The notes under the pieces: model-generated
What the model saw: the letters and a program-made list of their open reading frames with translations, nothing else
Database searches by the model: none
What the model was told of the DNA's origin: nothing
DNA from: Papilionanthe hookeriana x Papilionanthe teres
Taxonomy: Eukaryota > Streptophyta > Magnoliopsida > Asparagales > Orchidaceae
Assembly (NCBI GenBank): GCA_022702705.1
Contig: CM040430.1
Location: forward strand, 83,224,227-83,288,226
Direction of reading: 5' to 3'
Length of the DNA stretch: 64,000 nucleotides
Position numbers and translations under genes: made by a program
Part shown: positions 1-10,921 of the stretch, one piece after another
Layout: the number at the start of each line of letters is the position of its first letter
How positions within the stretch are numbered: the stretch's first letter is position 1

Positions 1-389
1 ATTGGGAATATTTGGGATTTTCTGGAATTTTCTGGGAATTTTTTGAATTTTGGATTTTAAGGCGAGAAGGGTATTTTGGGTTATTTGGAGGGTATTGGGA
101 GGTTTTCTTGGAATTTTTGGTATTTTTGGGTATGGATGATCAATTTGAGTGATGTGGAGGTGTTTGGGATTGATTTTTGGAAAATTTTAGGTAATTTGGA
201 AATTTTGCAAAAATTTGAGTAATTCGAGGGTTTTGGGTAGGTTTAGTAGGTGTAGGGGTCAGGGGTGAAAATTGGAAATTTGGGAAATTGAAGATTGGGT
301 GAATTTGAGTGGGGTGAAATCATTTTGGTTGAGCCATGAAGCCATTTCAAGCCCATATGAGCCATGAAAGGACTCATTTGAGGCATTCA
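1..389 (-). mobile_element. Start portion of a Tat/Ogre-type LTR, minus strand (partial)
   Basis: These bases are nearly the same as 3341-3729, which is the beginning of the B LTR read on the minus strand, and are the reverse complement of the early part of the element A LTR (about 4235-4640). The strand shown is G/T-rich with almost no C. The LTR runs leftward out of the window. Because the same LTR start occurs again 2.9 kb to the right in the same orientation, this is either a separate LTR or an assembly duplication across the gap. No coding potential. Confidence 0.8.
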
Positions 390-889
390 NNNNNNNNNNN
401 NNNNNNNNNNNNNNNNNNNNNNNNNNNNNNNNNNNNNNNNNNNNNNNNNNNNNNNNNNNNNNNNNNNNNNNNNNNNNNNNNNNNNNNNNNNNNNNNNNNN
501 NNNNNNNNNNNNNNNNNNNNNNNNNNNNNNNNNNNNNNNNNNNNNNNNNNNNNNNNNNNNNNNNNNNNNNNNNNNNNNNNNNNNNNNNNNNNNNNNNNNN
601 NNNNNNNNNNNNNNNNNNNNNNNNNNNNNNNNNNNNNNNNNNNNNNNNNNNNNNNNNNNNNNNNNNNNNNNNNNNNNNNNNNNNNNNNNNNNNNNNNNNN
701 NNNNNNNNNNNNNNNNNNNNNNNNNNNNNNNNNNNNNNNNNNNNNNNNNNNNNNNNNNNNNNNNNNNNNNNNNNNNNNNNNNNNNNNNNNNNNNNNNNNN
801 NNNNNNNNNNNNNNNNNNNNNNNNNNNNNNNNNNNNNNNNNNNNNNNNNNNNNNNNNNNNNNNNNNNNNNNNNNNNNNNNNNNNNNNNN
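390..889. other. Assembly gap (500 Ns)
   Basis: Exactly 500 undetermined bases, which suggests a placeholder gap of unknown real size. It separates two same-orientation copies of the start of a Tat/Ogre-type LTR, a typical place for a repeat-induced assembly break. The apparent reading frame running through it has no meaning. Confidence 0.99.
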
Positions 890-3793
890 CTAGGGTTCTC
901 TGGTCATAAGGAACATCACCAAATTTTCCTAGAATTTATTTCACAACATGCTATTTACTGGAATTAAAATACTCAAAACAGTGACCTGAACTTGAAAAAT
1001 CAAGAACTCTTCATAGGGATGGCCTCTGACTTTGGAAAATTCAGGGAATGTTCCCAAATTTAGAGGCTTCAAAAGCCCTATGGTCTCATGCCATGGTGAA
1101 TTGTATGCATGCATGGAGAATTAAAACAATGCAGAGAGTAAATAAATTATAAAAAATAAAATACTTGATGAAATTAAATGATTTCTTTTCCACATTATTC
1201 TCCTCTGTTCACTTTGAGCGAGAGCATATTTTTATTTTATTTTTATGATTTTTCTACACGAGAGATATGAATTTTTGAAGTTTAGGGAATTAAATAAATA
1301 AGAAAATACCCTAATTTTCTATTTATCCACGCGGCGCCGGCGCATCCTCGGCGACTCCGAAAGGCCACGCGGCGCGCTCCCATTCGACGCCGCCACTCGA
1401 GTCGGCAGCCGGGCCCCGCGGTTCTCGCACCGTTTCCTCGGTCCGACGCCATCCGAGCCGTTCGTCCGCGCGTGTATTGAATGGACGGCATCCGTTCATC
1501 GTCCCCAAGTGTTCTCGCCCGAGAGCCGTCCACACTAAATCCACAGATCTCACTCGATTCTCAATGGATTTTTATGTTCTTATACTCTATGGATTCGTCT
1601 TGAAGAGACGAACACATCTATACGGTTAACATGCATTGAAACTAAGGCATTTGAAATAGAGATTCTCCAGAAGCTCGGGATGAAGAATTAGCTCAAACCT
1701 TGGCTCAGAGAAGTGTGGCTTCAATCCGAGAGTTGTTGCACCTTCGATTGGATCCCGTAAGCTCCGGATGAAGTCTCTCGGTGCAGTGAATTGTCCGGAT
1801 ATGATTTCGACCAAGCCCGATCACAAAGCTTGGAGGGCTGGAGCAAGCCGGGTGGTACTGGAGATGGGGCTTTTGCTTGGTGAACACCTTCCCTTGGTGC
1901 GGTGAAGGTGTAGAGCCAATCGATTTGAGAATTGGCTCACTTGTGGAGAAGTGTCACTGGTTTTGGGTGGAATTTCGACTACGAAATTGAGCTTTCGGAG
2001 GAGAAATGGAGGGGAATTCCACTGGGGATCAAGTGCTCTAAGGGTGGAGAAGGGTCTGGAACAATTTTGGCAGAGTTTTGGCAAGGTTTGTGCTTCTCTC
2101 CTCTCATGGCCGAGAGGGGTGGAGTTTAAATAGAGCTGGCTGGGAGGCCTCCCAGGGGGAGTTAGGGCTTGGGATCGAGTCTGCTCCGGTGAGGAGAAGA
2201 ACGGCCATGGTGACCGCTAGGCGAGGGGCGGCTCGGCAAGTGAGAATTTCAATGTTGGCTCACATGTGAGCTCTCGGCCATGGTGTTTTCCGGCGGCACT
2301 GGTGGCCGGCCGGCCGAGCATGGGTCACCCTCGAGGTCGGGTGGGTCGGGGCTGGAGGTTTGTGCAATCGATTGGCCATGGACATGTGTAAAGGCTTTGA
2401 TCCGAAGTGGAATGGGGCATGGCTAGATTTGGACCTAAATGGGTCAACCCACCCATTTGGGCTAGGTGCACCACCCGAGGCCTGGTTTAGGTCGAGGAGA
2501 AAGTGATTTGGATCGGCTTGATTAGTGGGGTCGAGTCGCGATCCAAGTACGATTAGGCTTAAGCATGGTTTAGTGGAGTCATGGAAGTGGTTAATCACCT
2601 TTAGGAATTAAGGAAAGAGCCTCCTCCTTTTGCCCAAAATGGCATGGTGACATGTAAAGAGGCTCTCATGGCTTGCATATGGCTTGTGCATGGCTCCATG
2701 GCTCCATTTGGCTTGGGAAAAGTGAAGTCGATTTCATAAAAAGGATTTTAAGGATTTTGGATAATTTGGTGGAAATTTGGATGAAGCTTCATTTAGAAAT
2801 ATTTGATCATTCGTTTAGGACTTAGGGATGATTTAAATTAAAAGTATGATGAGGGGAAATGTCATATGGGCTTTGGAAGAATTTTTTTTTGGGCTTTGGA
2901 TTTGGTGGAAGTGGGCTTTTTAAAATGGTTTAAGGGATGGGCCCTTAAGTTTAAAAATGAATTTATGGATGGAAATTTTGTAAAGAGGTTGGGCCAAATA
3001 ATTTTTGGGTTTAGCTCATGGATGTGTCATGAGTGATTTGAAGCAAATTTGGGGTAGTTTGGATTTGAATTGGGTTGAATTTGGGTTAGGTTTGGGTTTA
3101 GGTCAAAAATGGGCCTTTTGACCTTGGATTGAGTTTGAGTGGGGTTTGGGTCTAAATTTTGGTATTGGGAATGTTGAATTGAAGTTTAGAATTGAATTGA
3201 ACCAAAATTGGGGTCAATTGGGTAGGTTTGGTTTGACATTGGGTTCACTTAGGGTTAAAATGGGTCAAATTGGGGGTTTTGACAAAAGTAGGGTAAATTG
3301 ACAAAATTGGCCCATGGTGTAGTTGGACAAAATGAAATTGGGAATATTTAGGATTTTCTGGAATTTTTTGGGAATTTTCTGAATTTTTGGATTTTTAGGC
3401 CAAGAAGGGTATTTTGGGTATTTGGAGGGTATTGGGGGGTATTTTTGGAATCTTTGGTATTTTTGGGTATGGATGATCAATTTGAGTGATTTGGAGATGT
3501 TTGGGATTGATTTTGGAAAATTTTGGGTAATTTGGAAATTTTGCAAAAATTTGGGTAATTTCGAGGTTTTGGGTAGGTTTAGTAGGTGTAGGGTCTCGGG
3601 GGTCAAAAATTGAAAATTTGGGAAATTGGAGATTGGGTGAATTTAGGTGGAAAGAAATCATTTTGGTTGAGCCATGAAACCATTTCAAGCCCATATGAGC
3701 CATGAAAGGACTCATTTGAGGCATTCATTATGTTGTTCCTAACCTCTTAGCGAGGGCTTAGGGGTTAAGGACCATCCATGTGAATCACCCACA
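890..3793 (-). mobile_element. Element B: Tat/Ogre-type LTR, minus strand, truncated at the gap
   Basis: The reverse complement follows the element A LTR from its first bases (A 4154) to about A 7450: same opening TGTGGGTGATTC, same G-poor sense strand, same TATTTAAA box, same GC-rich block (about 1325-1520 here), and the same CTCAGTGAACAGAGGAG-like stretch near 1200. It is clearly more diverged from A than the two A LTRs are from each other. The distal AT-rich part is lost in the gap. Short reading frames here are low-complexity and not proteins. Confidence 0.85.
2125..2132 (-). promoter_or_regulatory. TATA-like box of the B LTR
   Basis: On the minus strand this reads TATTTAAA, in the same position relative to flanking conserved sequence (downstream ACTCCACC..CTCTCGGCC) as in both A LTRs and the C LTR. 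Conservation in four LTRs supports it as the core promoter marking the U3/R boundary region. Confidence 0.55.
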
Positions 3794-4146
3794 TGAGTCG
3801 GGAGGTTAAGTTGGGTATGGGTGTGGTTTTAGGAAGTGTGTGGAAATGTAGTGTGTAAGTGTAGTGTAAGTCGGCCCCTCACTGGACCAGGCCACCAGGA
3901 GCGATCTAAGGCCAAAGAGTCCTATGGGAACTCATCCTTTAAACTTCCACATTTGATTTTAACCCTCTAGGTGATTAGGGGTCTATAGTCGAGTTTGTGC
4001 AGGTTGCGAGGAGTTTAGAAGTGGTTTGAATTTCTAAAAGGTGGGTCCCAATTCTAGTCCTCTAAGATAGTCAAAAGAAAAAGCCTAAGGCTAGATCCTA
4101 AGCACTAAAAAGGAGAAGGGAAGACCTCATCAAAAATGAGGTCAAC
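3794..4146 (-). mobile_element. Element B: end of the 3' UTR next to its LTR
   Basis: The reverse complement aligns with A 23160-23500 and with C (complement 34536-34880): shared blocks include the short inverted repeat GACCTCA..TGAGGTC (about 4125-4141 here) and the words around AGGATCTAGCCTTAGGCTTTT. It stops abruptly at about 4146, where the A 5' LTR begins. The rest of B is not on the other side of A. Confidence 0.7.
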
Positions 4147-6220
4147 AGACTCATGTAGGTAATCCATATGGATGGTCCTCAACCCCTAAGCCCCTGGCTA
4201 AGAGGGTTAGGAACAACATATTGGGTGCCTAAAATGATTCCTCTCATGGCTCCTGTGAGCTTAATATGGCTTCATGGCTAACCAGAGCGATTCCATTCTA
4301 CTTACATTTGATCAATCTTCATTTTTCCCAAATTTCAATTTTTGACCCCCGGGGCCCTACACCCACCAAACCCACCAAACCCACCAAAAGCCCTTGAAAT
4401 TGCCCAAAATTTGCAAAATTTCCCAAATTACCCAAAATTTCCCAAAAATCAATCCTAAACATTTCCCACAATTCAAGTTGATCATCCATAGCCAAATGTA
4501 CCAAAATTTCCAAAAATGCCCCCAAATTTCCAAAAATACCCAAAATACCCTTTTGACCCAAAAAATCCAAAAATTCCAAAAATTCCCAAAAAATTCCAAA
4601 AAATCCCAAATAATACCAATTCAATTTTGTCCAACTACACCTTAATCCCAAATATTACCAATTCAATTTTGTCCAACTACACCTTAGGACAATTTTGTCA
4701 ATTTAACCCACTTTTGCTAAAACCCCCAATTTGACCCATTTTTAACCTAAAGTGAGCCCAATGTCAAACCAAACCACTCCAATTGATCTCAATGTTAGTC
4801 CAATTCAATTCTAAGTTTCAATTCAATATCCCCAATATCAATTTAGACCAAATCCAAGTCCAATTTGATTAACATTTGGATCCAATTTCAATTTTAAACT
4901 TAAAGCCCAATTTTGGCCCATGGCCAAAACCTAGCCCAAACCAAGCCAACTCAACCCCAATTGGCCCTAAATCTTTTCTAAAACCTTCCTAACATCTCCA
5001 AAAACAAAACAAACTTGATTAGCCCCAAATTTGAACCCAAAATCCACCCAATTCTAACCTAAAACCAAAATCCCCTAAATTGGCCTAAACCAATCATAGA
5101 CCCAAATAGGCCCAAATCCCTAAACCAAAACCCAACCAAAATTGAAAACTCTTTGTAACATTCTCTTAAACATTTCCCAACAGTAATTTTACATTAAAAC
5201 CAACATTAGCTCAAATTTAGCCCAAGATAGCCCAACCTTAGCCCAATTTAACCCATTTTGACCCCATTACCAAAAAAGCCCAAATTGAACCTATTTCAAT
5301 TCCAAATGACACCAAACCTTTTCCAAATCACTCATGATACATCCATAAACTAAAACCAACATTTATTTGGCATGGTCTTTCACAAAACTTTTATCCAAAA
5401 GTCTATTTTGAAACTTAAAAGCCCACTTCCATAAAGCCTTTAAATCCCATCTTCACCAAAGTTCAAAAGCCCAAAAATTCATCTAAAGCCCACATAACAC
5501 TCTCCCTCATCATACATTCAATTTAAAATCATCCCTAAAGTTCAAATCAATCATTAAATTATTCTAAATCAAAACAATCTCCCTAAAATTCATAAAAAAT
5601 GCTTAAAATCCTTTTTCATGAAACAAGCCAACCTTTTCCCAAGCCATGGGCAAGCCAAATGAAGCCATTTACAAGCCATATGGAGCCATGAGAGCTTTGA
5701 CACCTCACCAAGCCATTTATGGCAAGAAGGGGGGTTCTTTCCTAATCCTTAATTAAGCCTTTTTAACCATATTCATGTCACACTCTAAACCAAGCTTAGC
5801 CACCTCACCATGGAAAGAGACCTCACCACTCTATCTTGGCTAACCAAAATGATTCCTTTCAGCCCAAAATTAGACCTTGATGGGTGCACCTAGCCCAAAA
5901 ATATGGTTTGACCAAACCAAAACCAAAATGAACCCTCCCCCCATTCCATTTTAATCCAACCACTTTACACATGGCAAAGGCCAATTGAACTCAAAAACAT
6001 CAAGCCCTGACCTCCCTGACCCTGAGGGTGACCCATACCTGGCCGGCCAGCCACCACAGCTGCTGAAAAACCCCATGGCCAAGAGCTCCATGTGGGCTAA
6101 ACTTTCAAATTCTCCCTGCTGACTTGTCTCAACTCAATTGGACACCATGACTGTTCTTCCCTTGCGTAGAGCAGCTGATCCCAAGCCTTAATTTCCCCTG
6201 GGAGGCCCTCCAGCCATGTT

Positions 6221-6228
6221 TATTTAAA
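6221..6228 (+). promoter_or_regulatory. TATA-like box, A 5' LTR
   Basis: TATTTAAA followed by CTCACTCACCTCTCGG, conserved in the A 3' LTR (25407), B (complement 2125-2132) and C (complement 32875-32882). It lies about 2.1 kb into the LTR, which would make U3 about 2.1 kb and leave more than 4 kb of transcribed LTR leader. Confidence 0.55.
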
Positions 6229-6829
6229 CTCACTCACCTCTCGGCCAAATAAGGTGATGAACCAGAGCTTAACAAAACTCTGCCAAAATTGCTCCAGGAC
6301 CTTCTCCTAACCCAGAGAAATTGATTCCCAGTGTTCCTTTGCCCTAATCCCCATTAACAGAGCTCAATTTCTCAGCCAAAAATCCACCCGAAAACCAGGA
6401 CATCTCTGAAACCTCCACCAAAATCAAATTAAACTCACCCATACCTGCACAAGACTAAGAGAAGGTGTTCCCCAGTGAAAGCCCCATCTCCAGGCCACCC
6501 AATTGCTCTAGCCTCCAAAGTCTGAAATCGGCCTTGGTCACTTTCATACTCAAGCAATTCCCCAGAGCCAGAGACATCATCTGGAGCTTCCTTGGGTGCA
6601 ATCGAAGGTGCCACAACTCTCTGATTGAAGCTTCACTTCTCAGAGCCAAGGTATGGATCGCTTCTTCCTCCCGAGCTTCCATGAATTCTCCATTTCATTT
6701 GAATTAATTTCATAGCATGTAAACCATATGGATGTGTTCATCTCTTCGAGATGAATCCATAGAGCATAAGAACACGAAAATTCGTTGAGAAATGAGAGAG
6801 ATCTTAGGGTTAGAAGGTGGATGTCTCAC

Positions 6830-7012
6830 GAGACACACCAGTCGTAGACGATGACCAGCCACCGTTGGATCGCACATGTACCGGTTGAACGGCTCGGATT
6901 GCATCAGATTAGAAGACGGAGCGGGACCGCGGGACGTGTGGTGGCGGCATCAAATAAGAGTGCGCCGCGTGGCCTTTCGATCCGCGGTAGGTTGACGCGG
7001 CGCTGACTGGGT
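6830..7012 (+). repeat. GC-rich block inside the A 5' LTR
   Basis: A CpG-containing, GC-rich stretch in otherwise AT-rich LTR. Counterparts exist at 26000-26210 (A 3' LTR), about 1325-1520 (B), about 32090-32290 (C) and 53260-53405 (E). A shared core around GCGTGGCCTTTCGAT is readable in A and, reversed, in B. It lies 0.6-0.8 kb after the TATA box. Function unknown. Confidence 0.6.
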
Positions 7013-10000
7013 TAAGTAGATAAATAGGATATTTTCTATTTTTTAAATACCAGAACTTTCAAAAATCATATCTTTGCATAGAAAAATCATAAAAATAAAA
7101 TAAAAATACCTTCTTGCTCAGTGAACAGAGGAGAATAATGTGAAAGAAGAATTGAGTTAATTTGAGGAATATTTTATTTTTCATTATTTAATTACATATT
7201 TCAGTATTTCAATACTCCATTTGCATAGACAATTCACCATGGCATGAGACCATGAGGCTTTTGTAGCCTCTGAACTTGGGAATATTCCCTGAATTTTCCA
7301 AGTCAGAGGCCATCTCTACAGCAAGTTATTGATTTTTCCAAATTTTTGTGCCTGTTTTGCTCTTTTAATTCCAATAATTAGCATGTTGTGAAATAAATTC
7401 TAGGAAAATTAGGAGACGTATCTTAGGACCAGAGGACCCTAGGAAAATTATGGTTAGGCTTAATTCATTAAGAATAACCCTAATTGGCCTAAATACTCAA
7501 AACTAAATTTTAATTAATTAGGGTTAACCACATTTCAAAATTACTTGAAATCAATTCTCCACTGTCATTTAGGATACAGAGAAACTTACGTAAAAATTTG
7601 AGATCAATTGGAAGTGATTAGCCCACTAAATAGATTAATTAAGTCACAAGATCAAAATTAAACTTTAAAAAATCATAACTCCAAAAATACATTTTAATAA
7701 TTCACCAAATTGGTTTTGGGACTTCTCTAATATCAGGGGAGTCTAAGAAAATTAAAATTGTAATTTTTCAAAAATCTTCATTTTCTACCATATATTTAAT
7801 ATTTTAATAAATAAAAAATAATAAAAATCACAAAAATATCATATTTCACCTCCTAATCACTTAGGAACAAACCAAATATTTTTCTCAAGTCTCTAGGTTA
7901 AGTTATTAAATTTTAAAGCCTTAAAACAATTTTTAATATTAAAAAATGAATTTTCCAATCTTTTCACCAAATTAATTCTAATAAATCAAAGAAAAATCAG
8001 AAAAATATAAAATTTGTTTCTCTGAACTCCTTGAGGTCAGAGAGACTTAAGAAAAATATAAAATTTAATTTTAAACTTTAATTTTATTTTATAATTAATT
8101 AATACCCAAAAATTGAAAATAATTATAATAAATAAAATGTAATTCAAAAAATCACTAAAATTGGTCCAAGTGGTCCTCTGGTCAATAGGGGTATCCCATA
8201 ATTTTCTTAAGAACAGAAACTTTATCTTGGTCATGTTGTTGAATTTTCATTGAAAACCCTTATTTTTCACTAAAATAATTATATAAATTAAATTAAAAAC
8301 AGAAAAATCACATTTTCTCCTCTAATGTCTTAATTGACATATGGTAAAGTGACATAAAAATTTCAAGTTCATTTGAGCTCAATTTAGTGAGTTATGAAAT
8401 AAATAAGCTTGAAAGGGCATAAAAGTAGTTAAAGAATTTTAACTCTTAATTAAAACTTTAGGTTTAATCAAAAGGGAGGGTAAAATATCTGATTTAAATT
8501 TTTATTAGATGATTGAAACCTAGGGAATTAAGGGATAGAAACCCACTAATTACCTTGAAAATATTTAAAGTGAACTTTAATTGATTAAATAATCTAAATT
8601 TTGAAAGATTAATTAAAATTTGAATTATTAAAATAGGGATATAATTTGAGAGGATATTAATTCTTTAATTTAAAAATCCCTAAATAAATCACTTCAATAA
8701 TATTTAACTCTTAATTAAACTTAAAATAATAATTGAAGCTTGGAATGACGGGAAGACCCTCCAGGTACGCTTTTCAAATACTGCAATTTATTTTATTGCA
8801 AGTTACTTACATGTACTGCAATTTACTTTTCTTGCATATTAAACAGGATTGTTGCATGAAAACTGAAATCTTTAGGATAGCCACAAAACTGAAACTCAAA
8901 ACTAAATTAAAAATCACCACAAGATAAAATTCACCGCCACAACATTCAAAATATAAGATAACTTAAAATTTAATCACAAACAGAACAATAAAACTATAAT
9001 TGCAACTAAATTAAAACGTCCCATTGAATGATCGGGAATACCTCGGAGGATGTAACCCATGTGTTGCTAAAAGAATTTCCCACGGTCTAAATAAAAGTTT
9101 AGAACTCATTCAGTTGAGTTTAGCAAATTCATCTAGACTAAGTGAATTCGATAAAAATAACGGTGTCGGGATGACGGAACCGTGGGATCTTTATCTGTTC
9201 TGTTTAACCAACTTTAAGATTTATTTAATTAAAGCATTAAAGACACTTGGACTTTAAGATTTCTAAAATCAAAACACTTTTCTCATCTCCTGATTTTCAC
9301 CTTTTTAAACTAAACCCTTGCGACAACAAGGAGCTTGGAGCACGGTGGGCAGCACAACCATCTTCTTCAGCAAAACTCTGGTCTACTTCAACAGAACCTT
9401 TCTTAGAATTAAATAACCAAGCCATAGGATTTTGAGGTAGTTTGCCTAGTATAACATAAATCCTCAACCTTTTCGTTAGGCATTTGCATAATCATGTTAT
9501 GTAAATTAAGTCCTAACCGGTCTTAGGACTCTGAGGTAGTCGTTTGGTACGACATAAACCCTCACATCTTCGAGGCTATTTGTATGACTATACCATACAA
9601 GCATAAGTCCTAATTAATTAAAATTGGCAGGGTTGAAACATCAAATAATATCCTCAAATTGAAGCCAAATCATAGGATAGCTCGGAAAGTTGCCAAGGTT
9701 CTTCTTGAATCCTCAGCTTCTCTCACTTTTCTTTCCTTTGGATTCCCAAAATAAAATGTTCCAAATTTGATCCAATTCCTTTTGAAATTTCCAAAATCCA
9801 ACCCATTGAAAATCTTAAACTTTTAAATTCTTGAGAGCAAAACCACTGATCATTATCAAGAGTTTTTTTAAATTATTCCCGTCATTTAAGATGTAATTAA
9901 CTATAGGGGCTTTCCCTTATAGGAAACTTTAAGAACCCAGGAAATATAAACCCTGCTTAATTCTTTTATATTAAGCAGGAGAACTTATCGGCTTATAAAA

Positions 10001-10251
10001 TTGGTTTGCAGACCAAACAGATGTCACAAATCTTCTAGTTTATTTAATAGAGCCTCATCATCAAGCAATGTATCTATTCTTCGAGATAGATACACGGTTT
10101 GTGGTGTGGTGCTCGTTTATATAAACTATTTGGGATGTGAGATTGGTTTGATTTCATATGTTAAAGTTTTCAAACATAAAATTATTTTGAAAATCAAATG
10201 CCATTTTCCAAATCATATATATTTAAATTAAATTTAAGAATTTAAAATTCG

Positions 10252-10373
10252 CCGATAATTTCTATAGGCGACCCTTTTTCAAAATACAAAACACAACCTA
10301 AAAAATATGCTGACAATTTCTGTAGGTGACCCCTTTTCAAAATACAAAACACAACCTAAAAAATATGCTGACA
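10252..10373 (+). repeat. 58-bp tandem repeat at the end of the A 5' LTR
   Basis: Units begin at 10252, 10310 and 10368 (spacing 58); the third is cut after CTGACA, which is the LTR end. The same arrangement exists in the 3' LTR at 30379, 30437 and 30495. Each full unit reads GACAATTTCTGTAGGCGACC, resembling the real LTR/primer-site junction GACAAAATTCTGGCGACTC. Confidence 0.85.
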
Positions 10374-10379
10374 AAATTC

Positions 10380-10396
10380 TGGCGACTCGACTGAGG
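10380..10396 (+). other. Primer binding site of element A (candidate)
   Basis: TGGCGACTCGACTGAGG starts six bases after the LTR end. It opens with TGG as required for pairing with a tRNA CCA tail; its first 8 bases fit the 3' end of plant tRNA-Arg (ACG) (AGTCGCCA), in line with tRNA-Arg priming reported for Ogre. Beyond those bases the match to that tRNA is poor as far as I can recall it. Confidence 0.65.
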
Positions 10397-10921
10397 ATTA
10401 GTTTCTCTCCCAATTTTAATCAGATGGTTTTGCTTTCATAAATCGGTAGTGAATCCATACCCCTAGTGGACCAAACTATCATTCTTCCGTTGGCATACCT
10501 CGCTCGTTTCTATCTTGAGCAAGTATAGTCAACTCCCTTTTGGATTTAGGAGCCACTGTTTAGACACCCCTAAATAGAGAGGTTCTGAAATCCTTTTACC
10601 TCTTAAGAGGTGGGGTGGACCCCCAATAGGTGTTAGCTTAGGAGCGGTCCTTCGGGTTGAGAAGTTTTATGAGAATTTCTCTCCCTTTTTAATTCTAAAT
10701 CGGGTCCTTTACCTTTTCCTATAAACCTTCATCCTTTAAATCATCTTGTTCCTAGCAAACAAATCTTCTAATAAATAACCTTCTAATAAACAAACTCTTC
10801 TAAAATTACAAATACACTAAGATAAACGAAAACGTGTTCGGACGCTTTCTTTCTTGTTCTAAGTTTTGCGACAAAAGGAAGCATAATTCGGGACTGACAT
10901 TCGGAATTTACCCTGCAGAAA
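10397..10921 (+). other. Untranslated leader of element A
   Basis: No plausible protein. Pyrimidine-rich tracts followed by AG occur at about 10844-10862 (CTTTCTTTCTTGTTCTAAG) and at 10912-10919 (ACCCTGCAG) just before the ORF1 start, resembling plant 3' splice sites. An equivalent pyrimidine tract plus AG precedes the AlkB-like ORF (19452-19476). Confidence 0.5.

Larger units (their letters stand above)
4154..10373 (+). repeat. Element A 5' LTR (6.2 kb)
   Basis: Aligns throughout with 23508-30500. It starts at TGTAGGTAATCC (homology between copies begins a few bases earlier, at ACTCA) and ends at GCTGACA. The first ~1.7 kb is very poor in G on the sense strand; then come a TATA box (6221), a GC-rich block (about 6830-7010) and a long AT-rich part (7020-9000). 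It lacks 931 bp present in the 3' LTR: the junction GAAGCT|TGGAATGAC at 8740 corresponds to 27937/28869. The left boundary is defined only by loss of similarity, so a truncation there is possible. Confidence 0.85.

Noticed and set aside
336..893. Reading frame of 185 codons across the gap
   Set aside because: It consists of Ns apart from the first 18 codons.
1320..1530. GC-rich stretch as a host CpG island or first exon
   Set aside because: It lies inside the B LTR and has counterparts in the A, C and E LTRs.
3265..3724. Minus-strand frames rich in P, K, I, Q
   Set aside because: They are translations of low-complexity C/A-rich LTR sequence; the same occurs at 4319-4734 and 23522-23915 in other LTR copies with no conserved protein pattern.
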